A DNA stretch of 64,000 nucleotides. Origin: Micromonospora yangpuensis. GTDB lineage: Bacteria; Actinomycetota; Actinomycetes; Mycobacteriales; Micromonosporaceae. The stretch is from the NCBI RefSeq assembly GCF_900091615.1, contig NZ_FMIA01000002.1, positions 1,302,001 to 1,366,000 of the forward strand, given 5' to 3'. Shown here one piece after another: positions 1-9,077 of this stretch; the stretch's first letter is position 1; the number at the start of each line of letters is the position of its first letter. A program made the position numbers and the translations under genes. The notes beneath the pieces were generated by a model. The model was not told the origin of the DNA. It ran no database searches and saw only the letters and a list, made by a program, of their open reading frames with translations.

Positions 1-1188
1 TTACGGCTGGTCGCCCCGGCGACGGCCGGCGCCGACGGCGAGCCGCCCGGGGTGGGTCGGCAGCTCACCTTCGTGCGGGCGGCGCTGGACGACGGGGCGG
101 GTGGGGATGCCCAGCGGCTCTTTCCCGAGGGCTACTTCTTCGCCCACGCCCTGTACGGGTTGGCCCGGGTCGAGTCGGGGCTGCGCCGGCCGGTGGGGGA
201 TCCGCAGCGGGCGGTGGCGCTGCGGGAAGCCCGCTGGGCCTTGCAGCGGTTGGATTCCCCGGCCGGCCGGGCCCCGTTCAGCCCCGAGCTGCTCCCCGCA
301 TACGGCGTCTTCTATGTGGGTTGGACGAACTGGTTGCGCGGCGGGATGCTCGCCCTGCAACCGCCCGAGCGGCGCAACCCGACCGAGGTGGGCAGGTTCG
401 CCGACGACTCGGCCGCGCTCGGGGCCGCCTTCGCCTCCGCCGGCACGCCGTACCTGTCCGCGTACCCGGGGCAGGCCTGGCCGGTCGACTCGACGGTGGC
501 CGTGGCCTCGCTGCGGCTGCACGACTCGCTGCTGACGCCCCGGTACGGGCCGACCGTCGACAGGTGGCTGGCCGGGGTACGACAGCGGCTGGATCCGGCC
601 ACCGGGCTGATGCCGCACCGGGTGGACCCGGTCAGCGGTGGCCCGGTCGAGGTGGCCCGGGGCACCTCGCAGAGCATGATCCACCGTTTCCTGGTCGACG
701 TCGACCAGGAGTTCGCCCGCGAGCAGTACCTGCGCTTCCGGGACCGGTTCGTGACCACGCCGCTGCGGCTGGGCCCCGCCGTGCGGGAATATCCCGAGGG
801 GACCACCGGGGCTGGCGATGTCGACTCCGGCCCGCTGCTGCTCGGGGTGAGCCTGTCGGCGACCGTGGTGACCCTCGGCGCGGCCCAGGCCCACGGCGAC
901 GACCGGCTCGCCGGTGCGCTTGCCAACTTCGGTGAGTTCGCCGGTCTGCCGCTGCACACCCCGTGGACCAAGCGGTACGCCCTCGGCGCGCTGCCGATCG
1001 GGGACGCCTTCCTGGCCTGGTCGAAGACCGCCCGCCCGTGGGTGGCGGACCCGCCCGCGCCGCCACCGGCGAACGTGTCCGGCTGGTGGCGGCTGCCGCT
1101 GCTGACGGCCCTGCTCGGGCTGGCCCTGCTGCCCTGGACCCCGTTGCTGGCCGCCCGGCGACGCGCCGCCGGCCGGCCAGCTGGCTGA
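1..1188 (+). CDS. Membrane-anchored hypothetical protein (5' truncated by window edge)
   Basis: The frame is open to the left edge, so the N-terminus is missing; at least 378 residues are present from a GTG at 52. The body is soluble-looking, with Trp/Tyr/His-rich helical stretches (FPEGYFFAHALYGLA, YPGQAWPVDSTVAVASLRLH) that recall alpha/alpha-barrel carbohydrate-active folds, though I do not recognise the family. A single C-terminal hydrophobic helix (LPLLTALLGLALLPWTPLLA) followed by Arg residues would anchor it, which suggests an extracytoplasmic domain with a short cytoplasmic tail. The first in-frame triplet at the window edge is TTA, a very rare codon in such genomes, but whether it lies inside the gene cannot be decided here. 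Function unknown. Confidence 0.75.
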   Translation, partial: LRLVAPATAGADGEPPGVGRQLTFVRAALDDGAGGDAQRLFPEGYFFAHALYGLARVESGLRRPVGDPQRAVALREARWALQRLDSPAGRAPFSPELLPAYGVFYVGWTNWLRGGMLALQPPERRNPTEVGRFADDSAALGAAFASAGTPYLSAYPGQAWPVDSTVAVASLRLHDSLLTPRYGPTVDRWLAGVRQRLDPATGLMPHRVDPVSGGPVEVARGTSQSMIHRFLVDVDQEFAREQYLRFRDRFVTTPLRLGPAVREYPEGTTGAGDVDSGPLLLGVSLSATVVTLGAAQAHGDDRLAGALANFGEFAGLPLHTPWTKRYALGALPIGDAFLAWSKTARPWVADPPAPPPANVSGWWRLPLLTALLGLALLPWTPLLAARRRAAGRPAG

Positions 1189-1240
1189 CGGCCGCGCCGC
1201 CCCGGCAATCTCGCCGGCCGACCCGCTGGCCGGCGGCCGC

Positions 1241-1328
1241 CGCGCGCCGGCTCGCGGTCAGATCGGCCGCGCGCCGGCTCAGGGTCAGGGTCAGATCGGC
1301 CGCGCGCCGGCTCAGGGTCAGATCGGGG
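1241..1328. repeat. GC-rich tandem repeat in the intergenic gap
   Basis: About three units of 27-33 bp sharing CGCGCGCCGGCTC followed by one or two GGTCA and then GATCGG. It fills the gap between the first gene and the Ppx/GppA gene. The unit length varies because GGGTCA is duplicated in the middle copy. No gene or hairpin function is evident. Confidence 0.7.
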
Positions 1329-1411
1329 GTCCCGGGCCGATTCGCCCTCCGGTGACGCCCCGCCGGGCCGTCGACTGTCGCGGGAGGGCGGTGGACCGTA
1401 GGCTTCCCGGG

Positions 1412-2443
1412 GTGACGACGCGTGTGGCGGCCATCGACTGCGGAACCAACTCGATCCGGCTCCTGGTGGCCGACCTGCCCGATCCCTCGGCCGGCCCGCA
1501 GGCACCGCTGGTGGACGTCAGCCGGCGGATGGAGATCGTCCGGCTGGGGCAGGGCGTGGACCGTACCGGCCGGCTCGATCCGGCGGCGATCGAACGGACC
1601 CGGGTGGCGTTGGCCGACTACGCCACCGAGATCGAGAAGCTGGGCGCGGAGCGGGTCCGGATGTGCGCCACCTCGGCGTCCCGGGACGCCGCCAACGCCG
1701 ACGACTTCACCACGATGGTCCGCCGCACCCTCGGCGTCGACCCCGAGGTGGTCACCGGGGACGCCGAGGCCCGGCTGTCGTTCACCGGCGCGGTGCGGGG
1801 ACTGCCCGACCACACCGAGGAGCCGTACCTGGTGGTCGACATCGGGGGCGGTTCCACCGAGTTCGTGGTCGGTACCCGTACCGGCGGGGTCGAGGCGGCG
1901 GTGTCGACGGACATCGGCTGCGTCCGGATGACCGAGCGGCACCTGGCCGGCGACCCGCCCACCCTGTCCCAGGCCGCCGCCGCCCGCGCGGACATCGCCG
2001 CCGCCGTGGACCAGGCCCTGACCGCCGTGCCGGGCCGCGAGGCCGCCACCCTGGTCGGGCTGGCCGGTTCGGTCACCACCGTGGTCGCCATCGCCCAGGG
2101 CCTGACCGGGTACGACCCGGAGCGCATCCACCACGCCCAGGTGACGTACGAGCAGGTCGTCGAGGTCACCACCGACCTGCTGGCGAAGACCCGCGAACAG
2201 CGGCTGGCCATGCCGGTGATGCACCCGGGCCGGGCCGACGTGATCGGCGCGGGTGCCCTCATCCTGGAGATCATCATGAAACGGGCCGGCCTGCCCACGG
2301 TGATCGCCAGCGAACACGACATCCTCGACGGCATCGCCTGGAGCCTCCAGGAGTCCGACGGCGGGGCAGCCCCCAGATTGCGGAACATCGCTCACGAAGT
2401 GGCCGAGCGTGACGCGGAGTTGCTGCGTCGACTGGGCGAGTGA
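1412..2443 (+). CDS. Ppx/GppA family exopolyphosphatase / (p)ppGpp phosphohydrolase
   Basis: 343 residues from GTG 1412, chosen because the conserved AIDCGTNSIRLLVAD phosphate-1 motif follows immediately; an in-frame GTG at 1352 would add 20 unconserved residues. The acetate/sugar kinase-Hsp70-actin fold is shown by that motif, by DIGGGSTEFVVG near residue 145 (phosphate-2) and by GLAGSVTTV near residue 215. The family hydrolyses inorganic polyphosphate and/or guanosine pentaphosphate; sequence alone does not separate the two. This is the short, two-domain form without the C-terminal HD-like domain. Its stop overlaps the next start (GTGA), so it is probably co-translated with endonuclease V. 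Confidence 0.9.
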   Translation: MTTRVAAIDCGTNSIRLLVADLPDPSAGPQAPLVDVSRRMEIVRLGQGVDRTGRLDPAAIERTRVALADYATEIEKLGAERVRMCATSASRDAANADDFTTMVRRTLGVDPEVVTGDAEARLSFTGAVRGLPDHTEEPYLVVDIGGGSTEFVVGTRTGGVEAAVSTDIGCVRMTERHLAGDPPTLSQAAAARADIAAAVDQALTAVPGREAATLVGLAGSVTTVVAIAQGLTGYDPERIHHAQVTYEQVVEVTTDLLAKTREQRLAMPVMHPGRADVIGAGALILEIIMKRAGLPTVIASEHDILDGIAWSLQESDGGAAPRLRNIAHEVAERDAELLRRLGE

Positions 2444-3117
2444 CCGAGGTCGCCCCGGTCACCGTGGCCGAGGCCGAGCGGGTGCAGGAGGCGTTGCGCC
2501 GCCGGGTCGACCTGACCATACCCCTGCCCGGCCCTCCGGCGACGGTGGCCGGCCTCGACGTGTCGTACGAGGTGGGTAGTGACCGGGTGGTCGCCGCCGC
2601 CGTGCTGCTCGACGTGGCGACCGCGCGGGTACGCCGGGCGGAGTTCGCCGTCGGCGAGGTGAACTTCCCGTACGTGCCGGGGTTGCTGGCGTTCCGGGAG
2701 GTGCCGTTCCTGCTGGCGGCGCTGGAGAAACTGACGGTACGCCCCGACGTGCTGGTCTGCGACGGCTACGGGGTCGCCCACCCGAGGCGGTTCGGCCTCG
2801 CCTGTCACCTGGGGGTGCTCACCGGACTGCCGAGTCTCGGCGTGGCCAAGACCCCGTTCACCGCCCGCTTCGACCCGCCCGAACAGGCCCGGGGTGCCTG
2901 GTCGCCGCTTGTCGACGGGGGCGAGACGGTGGGTCGGGCGGTGCGTACCCAGACCGGGGTGAAGCCGGTCTTCGTCTCGGTGGGGCACCGGATCGGCCTG
3001 GCCGAGGCGACCGGGTTGACGCTGGCGCTCGCGCCCCGGTACCGCATCCCGGAGCCGACCCGCCAGGCCGACCTGCTCTCCCGTACCGTCCTGCGCGAGC
3101 TGCCACCTGCGGGTTAG
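2440..3117 (+). CDS. nfi: Endonuclease V (deoxyinosine 3' endonuclease)
   Basis: 225 residues, GTG start overlapping the Ppx/GppA stop by 4 bp. Endonuclease V cuts at the second phosphodiester bond 3' of deoxyinosine and starts repair of deaminated adenine. Family motifs are visible: AGLDVSYE with the metal-binding Asp, FPYVPGLLAFREVPFLLAAL (PYIPG wedge motif plus FRE), VLVCDGYGVAHPRRFGLA with the second acidic ligand and the GxxHPRRFG signature, and LGVAKTPF. Length matches the family. The stop codon overlaps that of the convergent small gene on the minus strand. Confidence 0.93.
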   Translation: MTEVAPVTVAEAERVQEALRRRVDLTIPLPGPPATVAGLDVSYEVGSDRVVAAAVLLDVATARVRRAEFAVGEVNFPYVPGLLAFREVPFLLAALEKLTVRPDVLVCDGYGVAHPRRFGLACHLGVLTGLPSLGVAKTPFTARFDPPEQARGAWSPLVDGGETVGRAVRTQTGVKPVFVSVGHRIGLAEATGLTLALAPRYRIPEPTRQADLLSRTVLRELPPAG

Positions 3118-3371
3118 CGGGGTAGTCGGGGCGTGCAGGGGGTCTGGTGGTCGGCGCGCAGCACGCACCGCCGACCACGGTCGAGCCGCCGATCGCAGAA
3201 CACCCGGTGGCGTACCCCCTGCTCGTCCTCGGCCGACACGGTGGTCTCGCCGGGATCGACCTGGGTGAGGAAGGCCAGCGCGCGGACCGCCGTGCGGGCC
3301 AGGATCCGGGCCCGGACCAGGTCCGTCGCCACCACCGGCAGGTGGATCACGTACCTGCCGACGCGGCTCAC
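3114..3371 (-). CDS. Small hypothetical protein
   Basis: 85 residues. The start is the GTG at 3371, whose GTGA overlaps the stop of the DivIVA-domain gene, so translational coupling is likely. The N-terminus is hydrophobic/beta-like (VGRYVIHLPVVATDLVRARI) and the C-terminus is Arg/Cys rich (FCDRRLDRGRRCVLRADHQ). No family recognised. It is convergent with endonuclease V, and the two stop codons overlap. The longer upstream extension in this frame is a shadow of the DivIVA-domain gene. Confidence 0.6.
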   Translation of the reverse strand: MSRVGRYVIHLPVVATDLVRARILARTAVRALAFLTQVDPGETTVSAEDEQGVRHRVFCDRRLDRGRRCVLRADHQTPCTPRLPR

Positions 3372-3694
3372 ACCGGCCCCGCCACGCCCGGCACCTGCTG
3401 GGACTGCCACCGGCGCAGCGCGTCCCGGACCCGGGCGGCCTCCTGCCGGCTCGCGGCGAGCGCGACCTGCGCGGCGGCCAGCTCGCCGGCCACCCGGTCG
3501 AGGTACGCGGCCACCTCCACCGGGTCCGCCCCGCGCCGCCGGATCGTGAAGGTCCGGCTGCGCACCTGCCACGGCCGCAACGCCGGGTACGCCCCGGACG
3601 GCTGAACGTCGGGCAGCCAGGTCGGATTGTCGGTGCGACGATGCGCCGGCCGCGCTCGCCTTCGCCAGGTCAGGGATCTCAGCAGGTCACGCAC
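3368..3694 (-). CDS. Short DivIVA-domain protein
   Basis: 108 residues from a GTG preceded by AAGGGTGAGGA, a good ribosome site. The C-terminal half contains the DivIVA-type signature (VRSRTFTIRRRGADPVEVAAYLDRVAGEL) followed by a predicted coiled coil (AAAQVALAASRQEAARVRDALRRW). DivIVA-like proteins bind curved membrane or act as polar scaffolds, but this one has only the short domain and no long coiled coil, so its partner is unknown. It forms a coupled pair with the 85-residue gene downstream. The upstream in-frame extension to 3886 is Pro/Gly/Arg-rich and lacks a ribosome site. Confidence 0.7.
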   Translation of the reverse strand: MRDLLRSLTWRRRARPAHRRTDNPTWLPDVQPSGAYPALRPWQVRSRTFTIRRRGADPVEVAAYLDRVAGELAAAQVALAASRQEAARVRDALRRWQSQQVPGVAGPV

Positions 3695-3906
3695 GATGTC
3701 CTCACCCTTTCGTGGAGTTGGTCCGGTGCCGCGTGGAGGCGGCCCGGCCGGACCCGGAACCCGGCCCGGACCGCCCGCCCTGTCGCCGCAGCCCTGCTGG
3801 CGGTACGTCGACAGAGCCGTGCGCGTGATCGGGGCGGACCACCGGGGCTCACCCGCCCCGATCACGCTGAGCACTCCAAGTGCCACCCGGGAGTGTTCGT
3901 GACGAA

Positions 3907-3930
3907 CCTACAATCGGTACCGGTTGTAGG
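3907..3930. promoter_or_regulatory. 24-bp near-perfect palindrome, candidate operator
   Basis: The half site CCTACAATCGGT is followed by its near-exact inverse; only one pair of symmetric positions differs. It lies 78 bp upstream of the GntR-type regulator start and in the stretch between it and the divergent DivIVA gene. Size and symmetry fit a dimeric winged-helix repressor, so autoregulation is the simplest reading (inference). Confidence 0.6.
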
Positions 3931-4007
3931 TCAATGGCTGACCCGCGATTGCTTGAGGTTGGAGGTGTCGTCGTGGTCGAATGGGCGTGCCATCCGGGGA
4001 GTGTGCA

Positions 4008-4226
4008 ATGCCCAAGCAGCAGTACCAGGTTCTCGCGGACACCCTGCGGGAGAAGATCGAATCAGGCGAGTGGCCGCCCGGCACAAAATTGCCGAGCCGC
4101 GCTCAGCTCTGCAAGGAGTACGGCGTCTCGGACACCGTGGTCGGCAAGGCCATGATGATCCTTCGTGCCACCGGCCGAACGGAAACCCTGGAGGGAGTCG
4201 GCGTCTTCGTGGCGGAGCGGGCCTGA
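4008..4226 (+). CDS. GntR-family mini-regulator (winged-helix domain only)
   Basis: 72 residues from ATG 4008, preceded by GGGGA; upstream in-frame GTG/ATG codons lack a ribosome site. Nearly the whole protein is a GntR winged helix: YQVLADTLREKIESGEWPPG, then TKLPSRAQLCKEYGVSDTVV with the recognition helix, then the wing ending EGVGVFVAERA. There is no effector-binding domain, as in short KorSA-like regulators of actinomycete plasmids and integrative elements. A palindrome at 3907-3930 is a plausible operator. The gene is solitary, and the DNA downstream is repeat-rich. Confidence 0.85.
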   Translation: MPKQQYQVLADTLREKIESGEWPPGTKLPSRAQLCKEYGVSDTVVGKAMMILRATGRTETLEGVGVFVAERA

Positions 4227-4228
4227 AA

Positions 4229-4281
4229 TAGATATTGGAAGATTTCGGCCCCTCCAGGGGCACATTTCTTCCAAGATCTTC
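4229..4281. repeat. Palindromic dispersed repeat, AGATCTTGGA family, copy 1
   Basis: Inverted repeat with ends AGATATTGGAAGA and TCTTCCAAGATCTT around a GTGCCCC-containing core. Its reverse complement matches 15987-16041 along its whole length with scattered differences, so this is a dispersed element and not a chance hairpin. It begins 2 bp after the GntR stop and may also terminate that transcript. Confidence 0.8.
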
Positions 4282-4416
4282 CGTAGGTCGGCCGCCCGGC
4301 CCGGCTGCAGAGGTCGCGCAGGCGCACAAACGGGACAAATCGCCGCAAAGAGTTTCGGCTTCCCGATCCGCCCCACCGACCCACCCGCCCCCGTCACTGC
4401 CGAAGCGGGCAGCGAG

Positions 4417-4469
4417 GTAGATCTTGGACACTTACCGTTCTATTTGGACGGTAAGTGTCCAAGATCTAC
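4417..4469. repeat. Perfect 22-bp inverted repeat with AGATCTTGGA ends
   Basis: Arms 4417-4438 and 4448-4469 are exact reverse complements (GTAGATCTTGGACACTTACC onward) around a 9-base loop. The outer AGATCTTGGA matches the ends of the elements at 4229 and 15987, but the inner arm (CACTTACCGT) differs. It is probably a related subtype. Confidence 0.8.
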
Positions 4470-4501
4470 GCGTCCCTCGCGCCAGCCGTGCCGACCACAC
4501 T

Positions 4502-4576
4502 CACTGCGCAACCGCGCCGAGACGCGCACTGCGCAACCGCGCCGAGACGCGCACTGCGCAACCGCGCCGACCGCGC
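4502..4576. repeat. 25-bp tandem repeat, about three copies
   Basis: Unit CACTGCGCAACCGCGCCGAG plus ACGCG repeats at 4502, 4527 and 4552, the last copy degenerating at its end. It lies just after the perfect hairpin. The 939-bp stretch from 4227 to 5165 holds these repeats, the low-complexity ORF below and the promoter region of the hydrolase gene; nothing else is seen. Confidence 0.75.
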
Positions 4577-4582
4577 CATCAG

Positions 4583-4945
4583 TGCTGGACCGAGGAGCAG
4601 CCCGACCGCCAGGTGCCGGCGTATCCGTACTGCCCGGAACTGGCACCCTTCCGGGCAGCACCCGGAGCACCCGCAGTGCCAGCAACGCCCGGAGGATCCG
4701 GAGCACCCGCAGAGCCCGGCGTGCCCGCAGTGCCGGGAGCACCCGGAGCGCCCGCGCCGGAATTGCCCTCGGTCCCGCCCACCTCGACCACCGCACCGGC
4801 TGCCGGTCCGTCGCCGAGCCAGGCCGCCCCGACGACGGTCGGGCCGCTGCCCACCGGGCCGACCGATGCCGGCACGCCCGACCTGCCGCCGACGAGCGAC
4901 CCCCCGCCCGCAGGCCCGGGACCGGTACCCGCTCCGACCGCCTGA
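4583..4945 (+). CDS. Doubtful Pro/Ala/Gly-rich ORF, no clear start
   Basis: The frame reads CWTEEQPDRQVPAYPYCPEL and then a long Ala/Pro/Gly/Thr low-complexity tail (GAPAVPATPGG, GVPAVPGAPGAPAPELP, PVPAPTA) to a TGA. The initial segment looks protein-like, and the tail resembles disordered linkers of secreted actinobacterial proteins. However, the frame runs upstream into the tandem repeat and hairpin with no ribosome site, and third-position GC bias is weaker than in neighbouring genes. It could be a decayed gene end or chance. Confidence 0.25.
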   Translation, partial: CWTEEQPDRQVPAYPYCPELAPFRAAPGAPAVPATPGGSGAPAEPGVPAVPGAPGAPAPELPSVPPTSTTAPAAGPSPSQAAPTTVGPLPTGPTDAGTPDLPPTSDPPPAGPGPVPAPTA

Positions 4946-5165
4946 CCTGCCGCGGACGAGCAATGCCCGGCCCGGGACCGGTACCCGCTCCGACCGCCTG
5001 ACCTGCCGCGAGACGTGAGCGGCGGGGGTTGGGGACGAAACGAACAGGAGGCGAATGCCACTGGTCCGGCGTCTTTCCCCGGCCGGTCACCGCGTGGCAG
5101 GCTACCGGCACGTATCACCACTGTGCGACCAGCCAATGTTGACTGACCGCTAGGAGGACGGGCCG

Positions 5166-5852
5166 ATGGGCGAGATGGTGACCTACCGCGACAACGGGGG
5201 CACGAGTCAGGGGTATCTGGCGGTACCCGCCACCGGGACGACCAGCCCGGCCGTCATCGTCATCCAGGAGTGGTGGGGCCTGGTGCCGCACATCACCTCG
5301 GTGGTGGACCGGTACGCCGAGGCCGGCTTCGTGGCCCTCGCCCCGGATCTCTACCGTGGCGAGTCCGCCGACGAGCCGGACGAGGCGCGCCGGCTGATGA
5401 TGGCGCTGCGGATGGACGACGCCGCCAAGGACATCGCCGGGGCCGCCGACTACCTGGCCGGTCGGCCCGAGGTCGCCGGCAAGGTCGGCGCGGTGGGCTT
5501 CTGCGCCGGGGGGAGCCTGGCCCTCTGGTCGGCGACCCTCTCCGAGCGGATCGTGGCCACGGCCGGCTTCTACCCGGTGCTGCCGTGGGAGAAGATGAGC
5601 CCGGACTGGGCCGACTACGCCGGCAAGAGCGCCATCATCCACTGCGCCGAGGCCGACGGCACGTCCAGCGCGGACGGGGTGCAGACCGCCCGTGCGGCCA
5701 TCGAGGCGGCCGGCGGCACCTGCCAGACCTACGACTACCCGGGTACCGCGCACGCCTTCTTCAACGACGACCGGCCCGAGTCGTTCGACCAGCCGGCCGC
5801 CGCCAGCGCCTGGGCCCGTACCCTCGAACTGTTCCGGGCCAAACTTGGCTGA
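5166..5852 (+). CDS. Dienelactone hydrolase family protein
   Basis: 228 residues from ATG 5166 with AGGAGG 8 bases upstream. Alpha/beta-hydrolase of the dienelactone hydrolase family: [10 protein letters not shown] (the E..WG oxyanion region), then the nucleophile elbow [10 protein letters not shown] with Cys, later Asp residues around [10 protein letters not shown], and the catalytic His in [14 protein letters not shown]. Cytoplasmic; the real substrate cannot be read from sequence, and many members act on lactones or esters other than dienelactone. The stop overlaps a possible TTG start of the following glycosylase gene, so the two are probably one transcript. Confidence 0.88.
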   Translation: MGEMVTYRDNGGTSQGYLAVPATGTTSPAVIVIQEWWGLVPHITSVVDRYAEAGFVALAPDLYRGESADEPDEARRLMMALRMDDAAKDIAGAADYLAGRPEVAGKVGAVGFCAGGSLALWSATLSERIVATAGFYPVLPWEKMSPDWADYAGKSAIIHCAEADGTSSADGVQTARAAIEAAGGTCQTYDYPGTAHAFFNDDRPESFDQPAAASAWARTLELFRAKLG

Positions 5853-6627
5853 CCGACCCATCCCACCCGCCGCCGCCGACCCGGGCGGCGTGGTGTCGCG
5901 TACCCCGGTGGAGGTGGTCGGGCGCGCGGCGCGGGCGGCCGACCTGGCCGACCTCGACGGCGCGGTGGTCGACTGTTTCGCCTGCCCACGGCTGGTGGCC
6001 TGGCGCGAGGAGGTGGCCCGCACGAAGCGGGCGGCCTTCCGGGAGCAGGAGTACCAAGGTCGGCCGGTGCCCGGATTCGGTGCACCGGACGCCCGGATCG
6101 CGATTCTCGGGCTCGCCCCGGCCGCGCACGGTGGCAACCGGACCGGTCGGGTCTTCACCGGGGACCGCTCCGGTGACGTGCTCTTCGCCGCGCTGCACCG
6201 TGCCGGCCTGGCCAACCAGCCGACCAGCGTCGCCGCCGACGACGGACTGGCGCTGACCGGCACCCGGATCTTCGCCGCCGTACGCTGCGCGCCGCCGGAC
6301 AACAAGCCCACCCCGGCCGAGCGGGACACCTGCGCGCCATGGTTGCACCGGGAGGTCGCGCTGATCCGGCCGAGCCTGCGCGTCGTGGTCGCCCTCGGGG
6401 CCTTCGCCTGGGCCGCGTGGTGGCCGGTGCTGCGTGACGTGTACGGGGTCCGCCCGCCCAGCCCGCGACCGGCGTTCGGCCATGGGGCACACTGGTCCGG
6501 CACGGCCGCACCGGAGTTGCTCGGCTGCTACCACGTCAGTCAGCAGAACACTTTCACGGGGCGGCTGACGCCGGGGATGCTGGACGACGTGTTCGTCCGG
6601 GCGAAACAGGTGGCCGGGTTGGACTGA
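5845..6627 (+). CDS. Uracil-DNA glycosylase, family 5 (UdgB)
   Basis: About 260 residues. Start taken as TTG 5845, overlapping the upstream stop by 8 bp; GTG 5890 or 5893 are alternatives because conservation begins after them. Family 5 signatures: motif [20 protein letters not shown], which lacks the polar catalytic residue of other UDGs, and motif [15 protein letters not shown]. Cys residues in DCFACPRLV and later [20 protein letters not shown] fit the Fe-S cluster ligands. UdgB removes uracil and other deaminated bases (also hypoxanthine in some members) from double-stranded DNA, useful in a high-GC genome prone to cytosine deamination. Confidence 0.9.
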   Translation: MADRPIPPAAADPGGVVSRTPVEVVGRAARAADLADLDGAVVDCFACPRLVAWREEVARTKRAAFREQEYQGRPVPGFGAPDARIAILGLAPAAHGGNRTGRVFTGDRSGDVLFAALHRAGLANQPTSVAADDGLALTGTRIFAAVRCAPPDNKPTPAERDTCAPWLHREVALIRPSLRVVVALGAFAWAAWWPVLRDVYGVRPPSPRPAFGHGAHWSGTAAPELLGCYHVSQQNTFTGRLTPGMLDDVFVRAKQVAGLD

Positions 6628-6707
6628 GATCGCGTGGGGCGGTGGCGATGACGGACGTACGGCGTACGCCCCGGCCGAAGCTGACGCTGGCCCGGAGGTA
6701 ACCGCCG

Positions 6708-7460
6708 GTGGAGTTCAGCGTGCTGCGCAGGTGGTGGCCGATCGCGGTGGTTGCCGCCCTGCTCGGGCTGGCCGCGTTCGCGGCGGGACACTCGTCGATC
6801 GGGGCGCAGCGGATCCCGCCCGCCGCCGAGAACCTCCCCCTGGTGCCGGAGTACCCGGAAGGGGTGGCCGAGACCGCGATCCCGATCGAGCCCCGGCAGG
6901 ACGCCGAGGCCACCCAGTTGGAGATCCCGGCGTGGCTGGCCACCGGTGCGCTCGCCGTGCTCGGCGTCGCCCTGCTGGCTGCCGCCGGCTACCTGGTCTG
7001 GACGCTGCTGCGGGGCGTGCTGCGTCGGCGTACCCGGGCCCTGCCGCAGCAACGGGCCCGCACCGCTGCCGGTACCGCCGCGGAGGTGGTCGCCGCCCTC
7101 GACGCCGGCCTGGTCGAGTTGGACGACACCGACACCGATCCACGTACGGCGGTGATCGCCTGCTGGGTACGCCTGGAGGAGGCCGCCGCCACGGTCGGGG
7201 TGCCGCGCCGGGCCGGCGATACCCCCACCGACCTGGTCACCCGGCTGCTCCGGGGCGACCCGACCGCCGGGGTGCCGGCGATCGTCAGCGCCGACGTGCT
7301 GGCCGGCTTCGCCGAGGTCTACCGGGAGGCCCGGTACGCTCCCCGCGCCGTCGACGAACGGACCCGGGACCAGGCCCGGGTGGCGTTGCGTCGGTTGCGT
7401 GGCGAGCTGACCGCCACCGCCGGGAGCGACTCGTCGACCGGGGACGGGGTGCCGGCGTGA
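6708..7460 (+). CDS. DUF4129-type membrane protein of the MoxR/DUF58 operon
   Basis: 250 residues, GTG start with CGGAGGTAA upstream. An N-terminal membrane helix (WWPIAVVAALLGLAAFAAG) is followed by an extracytoplasmic linker, a second helix (WLATGALAVLGVALLAAAGYLVWTLL) and a cytoplasmic C-terminal domain with the RTAVIACWVRLEEAA and ARYAPRAVDE motifs typical of DUF4129. In actinomycetes this domain accompanies MoxR ATPase and DUF58 genes. First gene of a five-gene unit. Confidence 0.8.
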   Translation: MEFSVLRRWWPIAVVAALLGLAAFAAGHSSIGAQRIPPAAENLPLVPEYPEGVAETAIPIEPRQDAEATQLEIPAWLATGALAVLGVALLAAAGYLVWTLLRGVLRRRTRALPQQRARTAAGTAAEVVAALDAGLVELDDTDTDPRTAVIACWVRLEEAAATVGVPRRAGDTPTDLVTRLLRGDPTAGVPAIVSADVLAGFAEVYREARYAPRAVDERTRDQARVALRRLRGELTATAGSDSSTGDGVPA

Positions 7461-7491
7461 CCGGGCGGCGTACCGGGGACGGGATGTCCAG

Positions 7492-8075
7492 GTGAGCAGC
7501 ACCAGCATCGACGACCTGCTCGGCTCCGACGAGGAACGACCGGCCACCGTGGAGCCCCGCCGCTCCGGTGGGCGGATCCGGGCGGTGCTGAAGTTTCTCG
7601 CGGTCACCGCGGCGGCCAGCGCGGTGGTGGTCGCGGTGCTGCGTGCGGTCGGTCTCACCGTCTCGCTGGAGGTGGTGGTGGCCGGGGTGGTCGCCGTGCT
7701 CACCGTGCACCGGGTGAGCAGGGCGCTCGCGCCGCCGCCGACCCGGCGGGTGGGCACCCGGCTCAACTCCGGCGAGGAGCCGGGCACCTGGAACTTCGGG
7801 GCGCGTGACGCCCTGCGTACCGCGATCAACGGTTGGGGGGCGCCGCTGGAGTGGTCGGCGGGCAAGCCGGAGCGGTTCACCAGCGTGCTGCTGCCCCGCC
7901 TCGGTGAGCTGGCCGACGAGCGGATGCGCCAGCGGCACGGCCTGACCCGCGACTCCGACCCGGTCCGGGCCCGCGCCCTGCTCGGCGAGAAGCTCTGGAC
8001 CTTCCTGGAAACCCCGCCCCGACGCACCCCGTCGCCGCGCGATCTCGCGGCGATCGTCGCCGATCTGGAGAAGAT

Positions 8076-8079
<4 letters not shown>
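7492..8079 (+). CDS. Hypothetical membrane protein, MoxR operon
   Basis: 195 residues from GTG 7492. A disordered acidic N-terminus is followed by two closely spaced hydrophobic segments (FLAVTAAASAVVVAVLRAVG and VSLEVVVAGVVAVLTVHRV) and a cytoplasmic helical domain (KPERFTSVLLPRLGELADER; LLGEKLWTFLETPPRRTPSP). This small protein recurs between DUF4129 and MoxR genes in actinomycetes. Its stop overlaps the MoxR start (ATGA), indicating coupling. Biochemical role unknown. Confidence 0.75.

Positions 8080-9076
<997 letters not shown>

Positions 9077-9077
<1 letters not shown>

Noticed and set aside
632..2395. Long minus-strand frames opposite genes (here and throughout, e.g. 10936-13584, 42391-44442, 56143-58182)
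   Set aside because: Antisense shadows caused by high third-position GC; compositions rich in Arg/Gly/Pro/His and no ribosome sites.
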